Source: Acidobacteriota bacterium
Lineage (GTDB): Bacteria; Acidobacteriota; Terriglobia; Terriglobales; Acidobacteriaceae
Assembly (NCBI GenBank): GCA_003225555.1
Contig: QIAM01000011.1
Location: 114,016-178,015 of the forward strand
Direction: 5' to 3'
Length of the DNA: 64,000 nt
Shown here: positions 43,110-51,499 of the stretch, piece by piece
Layout of the letters: every line of letters starts with the position of its first letter
Numbering within the stretch: the first letter of the stretch is position 1
Program-made: the position numbers and the translations under genes
Notes under the pieces: generated by a model
Told to the model about the DNA's origin: nothing
Seen by the model: only the letters and a program-made list of their open reading frames with translations
Databases searched by the model: none

Positions 43110-44135
43110 ATGGTGCGCACATCACGGCGTGTGGGGGTAGTTCTCTTTCAGCTCGGGGGTCCCGACACGCTGGAAGCGATTGAACCATTTCTTTATAACC
43201 TCTTCTGCGATCCCGACATTATTGACTTCCCTTTCGCCCGCATCGGGCGCAAACCTCTGGCTAAATTGATTTCAGCAACGCGCGCGCGCAAGGTGCAGCA
43301 CCACTACGCGACCATTGGCGGAGGCTCGCCCATCCGGCGATTTACGGAGCGGCAAGCAGGGGCCCTGGAGGCGGAACTCGGGAACCTCGGACTGAATGCG
43401 CGGTGCTTTGTGGCCATGCGCTACTGGCATCCGTTTACCAGGGAGGCGGTCGAGCAGTTGCGCGACGCCGAATGCGACGAAGTCGTACTCTTGCCCTTGT
43501 ATCCTCAGTACTCATCGACGACAACTGGTTCCAGCCTGAATGAATGGCGACGGCTTTTTAGCGACGACATTCCCGTGCATCAGGTAGAGCGATTCTTCCG
43601 GCACGAGATGTATCTTGAAGCGGTGGTCGAAAAGATTGAAGAGGCTTTGGGGCGGTTTACTGTACCCGAGCGAGCGGAGATTGTCTTTAGCGCGCACAGC
43701 GTACCTCTCGCTGTTATTGAGAAAGGTGATCCCTACCAACGCGAGATTGAGGAGACTGTCGAATTGCTGATGCGGCGTGGCGGATGGCGTAACCGCCACC
43801 GGCTCTGCTACCAAAGCAAAGTGGGCGCCAGCAAGTGGTTGCAGCCATCGCTGAGGCAGACCTTGCATACCATGGCCTCGGAGCGGCTACGCGAAGTTTG
43901 TATTGTGCCCGTCGCATTTGTCTCGGATCACGTTGAAACATTGGGCGAGATCGATCATGAGGCACGCGAGTTGGCGGCGCGGCTGGGCTTTACGCAGTTC
44001 GAGATGTCGGCAGGGCTGAATGATTCTCCAACGTTCATTCGGGGGTTGGGACAGATCGTGCTGGAGACTCTGGAAGTTTCGTCCCGCCGAATGCTGAGCC
44101 TGCAGACGGAGACGGATTGGGTCGTGGCGGGCTAG
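43110..44135 (+). CDS. hemH: ferrochelatase
   Basis: HemH inserts iron into a porphyrin to make haem. The product has 341 residues from the ATG at 43110, which follows AAGGGG closely; an in-frame start at 42927 lies inside the terminator and is rejected. Motifs: GVVLFQLGGPDTLEAIEPFL, LLPLYPQYSSTTTGSS, FSAHSVPLAVIEKGDPY (catalytic His), QSKVGASKWLQP and VSDHVETLGEID (Glu). It precedes the respiratory block, whose cytochromes need haem. Confidence 0.93.
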   Translation: MVRTSRRVGVVLFQLGGPDTLEAIEPFLYNLFCDPDIIDFPFARIGRKPLAKLISATRARKVQHHYATIGGGSPIRRFTERQAGALEAELGNLGLNARCFVAMRYWHPFTREAVEQLRDAECDEVVLLPLYPQYSSTTTGSSLNEWRRLFSDDIPVHQVERFFRHEMYLEAVVEKIEEALGRFTVPERAEIVFSAHSVPLAVIEKGDPYQREIEETVELLMRRGGWRNRHRLCYQSKVGASKWLQPSLRQTLHTMASERLREVCIVPVAFVSDHVETLGEIDHEARELAARLGFTQFEMSAGLNDSPTFIRGLGQIVLETLEVSSRRMLSLQTETDWVVAG

Positions 44136-44140
44136 GTTGG

Positions 44141-44188
44141 TAGCGCCGGCCTCTGGCCGGCTGTCCCGCAGGCGTCTCGCCTGCGAGG
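44141..44188. repeat. dispersed palindromic repeat, family A
   Basis: TAGCGCCGGCCTCTGGCCGGC, then GTCCCGCAGGCGTCTCGCC with TGCGAGG: two hairpins in a row between hemH and the Rieske gene. The TGTCCC link is shared with 8519-8605. Confidence 0.6.
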
Positions 44189-44212
44189 TCACAGAGTAGC
44201 AGGAGGGGACAC

Positions 44213-44857
44213 ATGGCGGAGCCGGAGGCCGAGAAGGTCAATCCGAATCCGGAGGCGGCGAAACCCGCGGCCAAGCCCGCGGTGGATGCCACGAAGTATG
44301 TAGGCACGCCGGCGGTGGGAACCTCGAAGGCAGCCGCTGCGGCGGGGCTGGCCTCGTCGGGCCCCTCGAATACCGAGATCGACAAGCGGCGCCGGCGGCT
44401 GGTTTGGGTGGGAGTGACCGCCTTCCTGACGGCATGGTTCCTTGCCTTCTTCCGCTTCTTCCTGCCGCGCACGCTTTTTGAACCGAACTCGGTTTTCAAG
44501 ATCGGATATCCGTCGGAGTATGCGCTTGGCGTGGATACCAAATGGCAGCAGAAGTTCCGCATCTGGGTGGATCGCACACCCGATCGTCTCTTCGTCATTT
44601 ATGCGCGCTGCACACATCTGGGATGCACGCCTGACTGGAAGCCGAGCGAAAACAAGTTCAAGTGCCCTTGCCACGGAAGCGGATATGACAGCGAAGGCGT
44701 GAACTTTGAAGGGCCGGCGCCGCGTCCGATGGACCGGGCGCATGTGGAACTGGCTCCGGATGGGCAGATCATCGTGGATACTTCGCGGCTGTATCAGTGG
44801 CCGAAGGGGCAGCCGAGCAAGTTTAATGATCCGGGAGCGTTTTTGACGGGAGTGTAA
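44213..44857 (+). CDS. Rieske [2Fe-2S] subunit of a bc-type complex
   Basis: The Rieske protein takes electrons from quinol in the bc complex. The product has 214 residues: a disordered alanine/proline N-terminus, one membrane helix (about 62-84), then the Rieske domain with C133-T-H135-L-G-C138 and C151-P-C153-H154-G-S-G. All four cluster ligands and the disulphide cysteines are present. The residues before the helix are RRRR rather than a canonical twin-arginine motif. AGGAGGGG precedes the ATG by six bases. First gene of the respiratory operon. Confidence 0.93.
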   Translation: MAEPEAEKVNPNPEAAKPAAKPAVDATKYVGTPAVGTSKAAAAAGLASSGPSNTEIDKRRRRLVWVGVTAFLTAWFLAFFRFFLPRTLFEPNSVFKIGYPSEYALGVDTKWQQKFRIWVDRTPDRLFVIYARCTHLGCTPDWKPSENKFKCPCHGSGYDSEGVNFEGPAPRPMDRAHVELAPDGQIIVDTSRLYQWPKGQPSKFNDPGAFLTGV

Positions 44858-44937
44858 AAGCGGGCTTCGGGCTTCGGCTTTCAGGCTGCGGCTTCGAGAC
44901 GCTAGGTCCATAGAGTTTGTGGAGTTTGGGAATCATC

Positions 44938-45885
44938 ATGGCTGACGAAATCAATCCGAACGGGAAGAACGGCAATAAGGTCGGGGTGCTGGAGAAGGTC
45001 ACCGCTGGAGTGAAGGAAGACATCCAGGCGCTGAAGACTGACATTCCTGCCAAGGCTAAGGAGCAGATCGAGGGGCTGAAGGACCCGACCAAGACCCAGG
45101 TCTACACTTCGATCTTCCGGCACAAGCACGACGACACGCCGCGCAATCGGGCGCTGGGCGTGCTGTCGAACGTTTTCCTGCATTTGCATCCGGCGAAGAT
45201 CAATCGCGATGCGGTGCGCTACAGCTATACCTGGGGCATGGGCGGGATTACGTTTTACCTGTTCATCATCCTCACCTATACCGGCGTGCTGCTGATGTTT
45301 TACTACCATCCCAGCAAGGTGCAGGCGTTTCGCGACGTGCTGTACCTCGAGCACGATGTGCCGTTCGGGAAAATTCTCCGCAACATGCATCGCTGGGCGG
45401 CCCACCTGATGGTGATCGGCGTTTGGCTGCACATGTTCCGGGTGTTTCTGACCGGGTCCTACAAGAAGCCGCGGGAGTTTAACTGGAATATTGGCGTGCT
45501 GCTGCTCGTGTTTACGTTGCTGCTTTCGTTCACCGGATATTTGCTGCCGGACGATCAACTGGGATTCTGGGCTGTGACGGTGGGGACGAACATGGCGCGC
45601 GCTACTCCACTGCTCGGCCATGAGGGACCGTTTGGCTCGGTGCTGGGTATGACGCCATACAACGATGTGCGGTTTGGCTTGCTGGGCGGGTCGATCGTCG
45701 ACGCGAATGCCCTGCTGCGGTCCTACATCTGGCACTGCATTGGGATTCCGATCGTGGCTTCGGTACTGATGATGGTCCATTTCTGGCGTGTGCGGAAAGA
45801 CGGTGGCATTTCTGGTCCGGCGCCGGTAATGCTGGCCGCGGAGGCGGATAAGCCGCGGAGAGGGCCGAAGGCAGCAGGAGAGTAA
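44938..45885 (+). CDS. cytochrome b, N-terminal part (haem-binding)
   Basis: The product has 315 residues. After an amphipathic charged leader (about 70 residues), four membrane helices follow. Two pairs of haem-b histidines are visible: NMHRWAAHLMVIGVWLHMFR and IWHCIGIPIVASVLMMVHFW. LPDDQLGFWAV is part of the quinol-binding region. It corresponds to the cytochrome b6-like half; the remaining helices are in the next gene. The leader is longer than in cytochrome b6. A large cruciform repeat separates the two halves. Confidence 0.92.
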   Translation: MADEINPNGKNGNKVGVLEKVTAGVKEDIQALKTDIPAKAKEQIEGLKDPTKTQVYTSIFRHKHDDTPRNRALGVLSNVFLHLHPAKINRDAVRYSYTWGMGGITFYLFIILTYTGVLLMFYYHPSKVQAFRDVLYLEHDVPFGKILRNMHRWAAHLMVIGVWLHMFRVFLTGSYKKPREFNWNIGVLLLVFTLLLSFTGYLLPDDQLGFWAVTVGTNMARATPLLGHEGPFGSVLGMTPYNDVRFGLLGGSIVDANALLRSYIWHCIGIPIVASVLMMVHFWRVRKDGGISGPAPVMLAAEADKPRRGPKAAGE

Positions 45886-45894
45886 GGGTTTAAT

Positions 45895-46008
45895 GTGGCG
45901 ACAGCCGCCCTCGGCTGTCGGCCGAGCGCAGCTCGGCGATTTTGGTCGCAGCGGCAGAAAGACCCGTCGAGCTTTGCTCGACCGACAGCCGAGGGCGGCT
46001 GTCCCCAC
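45895..46008. repeat. large palindromic repeat, family A, between the cytochrome b halves
   Basis: Arms 45895-45921 and 45982-46008 are inverse complements over 27 bases with one mismatch. Two smaller hairpins lie inside: CCGAGCGCAGCTCGG and GTCGAGCTTTGCTCGAC. The arms carry the same GACAGCCGCC/GGCGGCTGTCCCCAC words as the copies at 8227-8264 and 17893-17932. Confidence 0.85.
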
Positions 46009-46026
46009 ACGGTTCGTGGAGAGATT

Positions 46027-46956
46027 ATGGACTGGCGACAACTTTGGGAGATTTGTTCGGCGCCGGACAACGTGCCGATCGTGGGATTGATTCCGCTGCT
46101 GGCGTTTTACATTTATCTGGCGGTGAAGCAGGCGCGGGCCAATGATGTGCTGATCGAGCAACTGGAAGGCGATGCCGCGCTCGCTAAGACCCATCATCGC
46201 AAGACCTGGCCGTTCAAGCCCGGTTGGCAGAAAGAGGTTCACGTTTGGCCGTTTCTGCTGCGCATTGAGTTTCTTGCGGCGATCATCGTGACCATCATTT
46301 TGATGGTCTGGTCGATTACGCTGAACGCGCCGTTGGAGGAGCCTGCGAATCCCAACCTCACGATGAATCCGGCGAAGGCGCCGTGGTACTTCCTCGGACT
46401 ACAGGAGATGCTCGTCTATTTTGATCCTTGGATTGCCGGCGTGGTCATGCCGACGATGATCATCATTGGCTTAATGGTGATCCCGTACATCGACACCAAT
46501 CCGCTGGGCAGTGGTTACTACACCTGGAAGCAGCGGAAGTTTTCGATTTCTACGTTTCTGTTTGGCTTCGTCATTTTGTGGGTGGCGATGATCATTATAG
46601 GAACGTTTATTCGCGGCCCCGGGTGGCAATGGTTTTGGCCGGGGCAGACTTGGGATCACAACCGGCTGATCTATGAAGTGAATCGCGATCTGCCGGATAT
46701 TTTCGGGATCACATCGAATATTGGAAAAGGAATTTTCGGCGCGATCATGGTGGGCGGATTTTATCTGGTGGGGGGCGGTGCGGTTTACTCGCTGTTCCGC
46801 CGCAAGATGCCGAAGGATTTTCAACGCATGAGCCTGCTGCAGTTTTCGCTCATGGCATTTCTGTGGCTGACCATGATCGCGTTGCCCTTGAAGATGGCCC
46901 TGCGGCTTTTGTGGCACATCAAGTACGTGTGGATTACGCCGTGGTTCAACGTGTAA
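46027..46956 (+). CDS. cytochrome b, C-terminal part (subunit IV-like)
   Basis: The product has 309 residues from the ATG at 46027, with GGAGAG a few bases upstream. Membrane helices include IEFLAAIIVTIILMVWSITL and VVMPTMIIIGLMVIPYID. NPAKAPWYFLGLQEMLVYFD contains the P-x-W-Y-F quinol-site motif (the PEWY equivalent) of bc complexes. It completes the split cytochrome b. An in-frame start at 45895 would translate the repeat and is rejected. Confidence 0.9.
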   Translation: MDWRQLWEICSAPDNVPIVGLIPLLAFYIYLAVKQARANDVLIEQLEGDAALAKTHHRKTWPFKPGWQKEVHVWPFLLRIEFLAAIIVTIILMVWSITLNAPLEEPANPNLTMNPAKAPWYFLGLQEMLVYFDPWIAGVVMPTMIIIGLMVIPYIDTNPLGSGYYTWKQRKFSISTFLFGFVILWVAMIIIGTFIRGPGWQWFWPGQTWDHNRLIYEVNRDLPDIFGITSNIGKGIFGAIMVGGFYLVGGGAVYSLFRRKMPKDFQRMSLLQFSLMAFLWLTMIALPLKMALRLLWHIKYVWITPWFNV

Positions 46957-46960
46957 AAGC

Positions 46961-47096
46961 GGTCGTTAGTCGCTGGTCGTTAGTCGTTGGTCGTTAGTCG
47001 CTGGTCGTTTGTCGCTGGTCGTTTGTCGTTGGCCAGCACGCGATCGTAGCCGTGGACAACGAATCGCAAACGACGAACGACTAACGATCAACGACC
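46961..47096. repeat. tandem GGTCGTTAGTC repeats with inverted copy
   Basis: About seven units of a 10-11 base word (GTCGTTAGTCGCTG and GTCGTTTGTCG variants) fill 46961-47033. The inverse (AACGACGAACGACTAACGAT) follows at 47068-47096. Together they can fold into one long hairpin before the octahaem gene. Confidence 0.75.
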
Positions 47097-47112
47097 GATT
47101 CTGGAGGAAGCG

Positions 47113-50100
47113 GTGCCAGAGCAGCCAATCCCCGAGCAGGATCCGATAACCAGCAAGTCGTATGCGGCGCATTACGTAATTGCGATCGTTATCCTGGTCG
47201 CCACTTTGTTCTGGGCTTTGTGGGATGAGGCCTGGGGACAGCGTCCGTGGAAGACTTTCCAGGAACACTGGAAGACGCGCTACAGCGCATTTCTCAACAG
47301 CGCCAAGTCCACGTCGGCGACCTCAGAAAAGGATGTCGAGAAGAATCCAGAGTACGCAGCTCTCAAGCAGGCTTACGACAAGGCATATCAGGACTCAAAA
47401 GCTCGGGCAGACGAGGCTCGCAGGCAGCTGGACGATGCCATTGCGCGGCTGCTGGCAGTGCAGAGCGTGTTCACCGACCGGCGTGCTTATGTGAATGCCC
47501 TTACGTACGAGCTTGAAACAAGTACCAGCGCCTCCGCGAAGGCCAGCAAACAAAAGGAGATTAACGAATACAAGAACCAGCAGGCCACGGTCGAGTTCCC
47601 TGATGGCAGCAAGAAGAAGTTCAACTTCCCGCAATTGGAGGAGACTTACAACGAGATTCGTGATGAACGCACGCAGTTGAGCCTGGAGCTGGGCGAGGTA
47701 TTGAAGCCGGTGACGGCCGCCAGGGCGAAGATGGACGAGTATGTTGCCGACCACATGGTCGAGCTCACGCCGGCACAGATGGAGGGCTTGAAGAAAAAGA
47801 CGTCGGATTGGGATCCGACCATCGTGCAGATCAATGTGGCCGACGCGAACATTGTCGACCGCTGTGAGTCCTGCCATATGGGAGCGCGCGAGCCCCTAAA
47901 GATCACCCCTGCGGCAATGACGCCGAAAGGCGAGAAGAAGCCGGATGAGTATGCTGCGGCATTTGTCAGCCATCCCGAGCCGGAGTTGCTGAAGATTCAC
48001 GATCCGGAAAAATTTGGATGCTCGACTTGCCACCAGGGCAACGGTCGTGCCACCACGAGCGTCGAGAAGGCACACGGGAATTACGAGCACTGGCTGTGGC
48101 CGCTTTATCCCAAGGAGAATGCACAAGCGGGCTGCCAGACCTGCCACTCAGCAGACATGGTGCTCGTCAGCGGCGACGTGCAGTTCCAGACGATCAACGA
48201 CGGGAAGGATTTATACCGGCAGCGCGGATGCATGGGCTGCCATCGCTACGAAGGCTACGACCGCGAGCCTGAGGATCTGAATTCGGTTGGCCAGCAGATC
48301 AAGCAGATTGAAACGCAGAAGAAAGAGAATCAGAAGGAATCCGGGTTCCTGATGAAGCAGGCTGACGCGGCAGCATCGAACGAGGAAGCCAACAAGCTGA
48401 ATGACAAGGCCGTCGCCCTGCGCGTGGCCAACAGCAAGCTGGACGGGCGGTTGCAGCAGCTCGACTTCCAATCGCACAGCCTGATGCAGGATCAGAAAAA
48501 GGTTGGGCCGAACCTGAAAGACGTGCGGCTCAAGCTGAACAAGAATTGGATTCCGGTGTGGCTGAAGAAGCCGACGGATTTCCGTCCAACGACCAAGATG
48601 CCGAACTTCCGGCTGAACGATCATCAGATTCAGGCGATCTCGGCATATATTTGGCAGTCAGGATTCACCGACGCACTTTCGAAGCACAAGCCCGGCAACG
48701 CGGCCCACGGAAAGGAATTGTTCGAGACTCGCGGATGCCTCGCGTGCCACTCGATTGGCGAAGGCGACCAGTTACAGGGCGGGACTTTTGCCGCGAACCT
48801 GACGCGCGTCGGCGAGAAAGCGAATTACGACTATCTCGTGCGCTGGATTCACGACGCCCGCCAGCGCACCCGGCCGTATTGTCCGTATGAGAAGAAGGAC
48901 ATCGGGCCCGAGGACTACGCGAAGAAGGGTCGTGCCTACCAGTTCGATCTTGATCACAGCCAGTGTCCGAATGATGGTCATGAACTGCAAGTGCAGAACA
49001 TGACCGTGATGCCCAGCCTGCGGCTGAGCCCGGAAGACGCCGAGGATATTGCGACATATCTGATGACGCAAAAGAAGCAGGAGCCTTCGTCATATGCAGA
49101 CGCTTCGTTCATGGACGATCCCAACCTGAAGGCCGAGGGCAAGAAGTGGGTGCGTCACTACGGCTGCTCCGGATGCCACGAGATTGCCGGATTCGAAGAT
49201 GAAGGACGCATCGGCACCGAGCTGACGTATGAAGGCAGCAAGCCGATCGAGCGTCTGGATTTCGCGCTGTTCACCGAAGTAGCCGCGCGTGGCGGCAAGG
49301 GTGCTGAGCCCATCAAGGACAAGGAAGATCTGGCGCGGCTGCCGGACGGTCCTGCGACAGAACCCTGGTACGACCACAAAGGATTTCTCGAGCACAAACT
49401 GGCGGAGCCCAACGTCTACGATCAGGGCAAGGTGAAGACCGAGACCGAAGCCCTGCGCATGCCGAACGTGCACTTGACCAAGGATCAGGTGCTCGAACTC
49501 ACCACCTTTCTGCTGGGCAGCCAGGAGACTTCCCTGCCCGCGAGCTACCAGTACAAGCCAGGCGATGCGCGGCACGACATTCAGGAAGGCTGGTGGGTGG
49601 TAAAGAAATACAACTGTATGGGGTGCCACCAGTTCATCCCCGGACAGAAAACGATCCTGATGGGACTGAAGCAGTATCAGGACCAGCAGGAACAGCTGCC
49701 GCCGAAGCTGCTGACGGAAGGTGCGCGCGTCGATCCCGAGTGGCTGCGGAAATTCCTCTCCAATCCGGCATTGAGCACGACGGATGCGAATCGGAATGGT
49801 GTACGGCCGTACCTGAAGGTCCGCATGCCGACGTTCTCGTTCTCGGATAACGAACTGCGCAAGCTGGTTCGGTTCTTCGAGGCATTGTCCCAGCAGCCGC
49901 TGCCTTACATTCCGGAGCAGGTGCCCGTGCTTACGGCGAAGGAAAGCGACATGGCGCGGAGTCTGTTCTCGAGCACGGCGGCTCCATGTCTGAAGTGCCA
50001 CGCTACCGGCGACGCTGGTCATGACAAGATCGCTACTGCGCCGAATTTCCTGCTGGCGAAGGAGCGGTTGAAACCAGACTGGGTCGAGCGGTGGATCACC

Positions 50101-50379
50101 GACCCGCAGGCGGTCAGTCCGGGGACGTCCATGCCGTCAGGCCTGTTCAAGCAGCAAAACAATCAATGGGTTTTTTCGGGGCCAACGCCGCCTTCATTCC
50201 AGGGCTTCGAGGGCGACCACCGGAAACTGTTAACCGATTACATCTTCCAGTTGACGGCGGAGGAGCAAAGGCGGGTGGCTTCGTCGATGCCGCGGGCTAA
50301 GGCAGCTATTCAGCCCAACAGGCAGCGTAAACAGGCCGCGGTGGAATCGCATCGAACGTCAGGTGGCGGTTCGCGGTAA
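47113..50379 (+). CDS. membrane-anchored octahaem cytochrome c of the bc complex
   Basis: The product is 1088 residues from the GTG at 47113, five bases after GGAGG. One membrane helix (about 18-40) is followed by coiled-coil (about 70-230). Eight CXXCH motifs occur: CESCH, CSTCH, CQTCH, CMGCH, CLACH, CSGCH, CMGCH and CLKCH, at about 47.87, 48.02, 48.14, 48.23, 48.74, 49.16, 49.62 and 49.99 kb. A second coiled-coil (about 395-450) separates the first four haems from the rest. It probably replaces cytochrome c1 and carries electrons from the Rieske protein. The size is unusual for this role. Confidence 0.92.
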   Translation: MPEQPIPEQDPITSKSYAAHYVIAIVILVATLFWALWDEAWGQRPWKTFQEHWKTRYSAFLNSAKSTSATSEKDVEKNPEYAALKQAYDKAYQDSKARADEARRQLDDAIARLLAVQSVFTDRRAYVNALTYELETSTSASAKASKQKEINEYKNQQATVEFPDGSKKKFNFPQLEETYNEIRDERTQLSLELGEVLKPVTAARAKMDEYVADHMVELTPAQMEGLKKKTSDWDPTIVQINVADANIVDRCESCHMGAREPLKITPAAMTPKGEKKPDEYAAAFVSHPEPELLKIHDPEKFGCSTCHQGNGRATTSVEKAHGNYEHWLWPLYPKENAQAGCQTCHSADMVLVSGDVQFQTINDGKDLYRQRGCMGCHRYEGYDREPEDLNSVGQQIKQIETQKKENQKESGFLMKQADAAASNEEANKLNDKAVALRVANSKLDGRLQQLDFQSHSLMQDQKKVGPNLKDVRLKLNKNWIPVWLKKPTDFRPTTKMPNFRLNDHQIQAISAYIWQSGFTDALSKHKPGNAAHGKELFETRGCLACHSIGEGDQLQGGTFAANLTRVGEKANYDYLVRWIHDARQRTRPYCPYEKKDIGPEDYAKKGRAYQFDLDHSQCPNDGHELQVQNMTVMPSLRLSPEDAEDIATYLMTQKKQEPSSYADASFMDDPNLKAEGKKWVRHYGCSGCHEIAGFEDEGRIGTELTYEGSKPIERLDFALFTEVAARGGKGAEPIKDKEDLARLPDGPATEPWYDHKGFLEHKLAEPNVYDQGKVKTETEALRMPNVHLTKDQVLELTTFLLGSQETSLPASYQYKPGDARHDIQEGWWVVKKYNCMGCHQFIPGQKTILMGLKQYQDQQEQLPPKLLTEGARVDPEWLRKFLSNPALSTTDANRNGVRPYLKVRMPTFSFSDNELRKLVRFFEALSQQPLPYIPEQVPVLTAKESDMARSLFSSTAAPCLKCHATGDAGHDKIATAPNFLLAKERLKPDWVERWITDPQAVSPGTSMPSGLFKQQNNQWVFSGPTPPSFQGFEGDHRKLLTDYIFQLTAEEQRRVASSMPRAKAAIQPNRQRKQAAVESHRTSGGGSR

Positions 50380-50409
50380 AATGGCCCGTTTCAGGTAAGC
50401 TTCAACATT

Positions 50410-50458
50410 GCGAGGGCAAGATGCCCTCGCTACCGCCGGCGGGACGCCGGCGCTACGA
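50410..50458. repeat. dispersed palindromic repeat, family A
   Basis: The intergenic twin of the metH insertion. It ends 36 bases before the next start codon. Confidence 0.75.
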
Positions 50459-50494
50459 ATCGAGCGACCTCCAATTCAAAGAAAGGGCGACATT

Positions 50495-51295
50495 ATGAAT
50501 AAGAAGACAGGTTGGACAATGATGACCGCTGGCACGCTGGCCCTGTGCGGCTTGCTGTTGCCGGCGGCTTGCAACAAGAAAGAGAATACGGAGCAGTCTA
50601 ACAACGCTCCGGCGGAGTCGGCGGCTCCAGCACAAGCGGCTACGCCGATTGATCCCGCAACCGTGGCGACTGTTAACGGAACCGTGAAGTTTGATGGCAC
50701 TGCTCCAAAGGCTTCGAAGATCGACATGAGCCAGGATCCGGGCTGCAAGGGCTCGAACGAAGCCGAGAACATCATCGTGGCGGGCGGCGATCTGGCTAAT
50801 GTTTTCGTCTATGTGAAAGATGGTTTGGGCAGCCGGACCTTCGACGTTCCCAAAGATCCCGTGGTGCTCGATCAGAGTGGCTGCAAGTATCATCCGCACG
50901 TGCTCGGTGTGATGACGGGACAGACGGTGCAGATCAAGAATGACGATCCCACGACGCACAACATCCATCCCACCCCGAAGGACAATCGGGAGTGGAACGA
51001 ATCGCAGCCGCCATCCTCGCCCGCGATCGAGAAGAATTTCGCCCGCGAAGAAATCATGCTTCCGGTCAAGTGCAACCAGCATCCATGGATGAAGATGTAC
51101 GTCAACGTGGTCAAGAGCCCGTTCTATGCCGTGACCGACAAGACCGGAAAATACGAGATCAAGGGCTTGCCACCGGGCGACTATACGATTGCGTTCGTCC
51201 ACGAGAAACTGGGCGAGCAGGATCAGAAAGTCACAGTCGCTCCGAAAGATACGAAGACGGTGGACACGACCTTCAAGGCTGGAGCCGGCGAGTAG
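50495..51295 (+). CDS. cupredoxin-like lipoprotein with C-terminal carboxypeptidase-like domain
   Basis: The product has 266 residues from the ATG at 50495, eight bases after GAAAGGG. The N-terminus ends LLLPAAC, a lipobox with Cys26. After an alanine-rich linker, a cupredoxin-like fold has potential copper ligands in TTHNIHP (His), VKCNQHPWMKM (Cys, His, Met). Residues about 220-260 form a small regulatory-like beta-sandwich (YEIKGLPPGDYTIAFVHEKL). It could carry electrons after the octahaem cytochrome. The reaction partner is inferred from position only. Confidence 0.85.
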   Translation: MNKKTGWTMMTAGTLALCGLLLPAACNKKENTEQSNNAPAESAAPAQAATPIDPATVATVNGTVKFDGTAPKASKIDMSQDPGCKGSNEAENIIVAGGDLANVFVYVKDGLGSRTFDVPKDPVVLDQSGCKYHPHVLGVMTGQTVQIKNDDPTTHNIHPTPKDNREWNESQPPSSPAIEKNFAREEIMLPVKCNQHPWMKMYVNVVKSPFYAVTDKTGKYEIKGLPPGDYTIAFVHEKLGEQDQKVTVAPKDTKTVDTTFKAGAGE

Positions 51296-51499
51296 CTCCG
51301 TTGGATTCGTCTGGTAAGATGAAAAGTTGAACGGAGAAGGTGGCACGCGCTGTGCAGTCTGCTCCGTAGTTCCATAGTTTATGCGCGGGCAGGATCAGGC
51401 AAGCTCCGCGCAAGATTCTTCGCCCTGCTGGTGAAAGCGCGGGGCTTCAGGATGACGCAACCGATGCTGTGCTATCACTCCTGACCTAGGGGCACCATT
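51296..51499. other. short intergenic region before the haem A synthase gene
   Basis: No gene. A degenerate family B tail (GGGGCTTCAGGATGACGCAA) is at about 51440-51460. AGGGGC at 51488-51493 is the ribosome site for the next gene. No promoter was identified. Confidence 0.4.

Noticed and set aside
44902..46242. 446-codon minus-strand frame opposite cytochrome b
   Set aside because: It crosses a palindromic repeat and two real genes and has no family features.
46961..47096. Decamer array as a CRISPR or origin iteron cluster
   Set aside because: Units are too short and degenerate for CRISPR; no replication gene is adjacent and the inverse copy suggests a hairpin instead.
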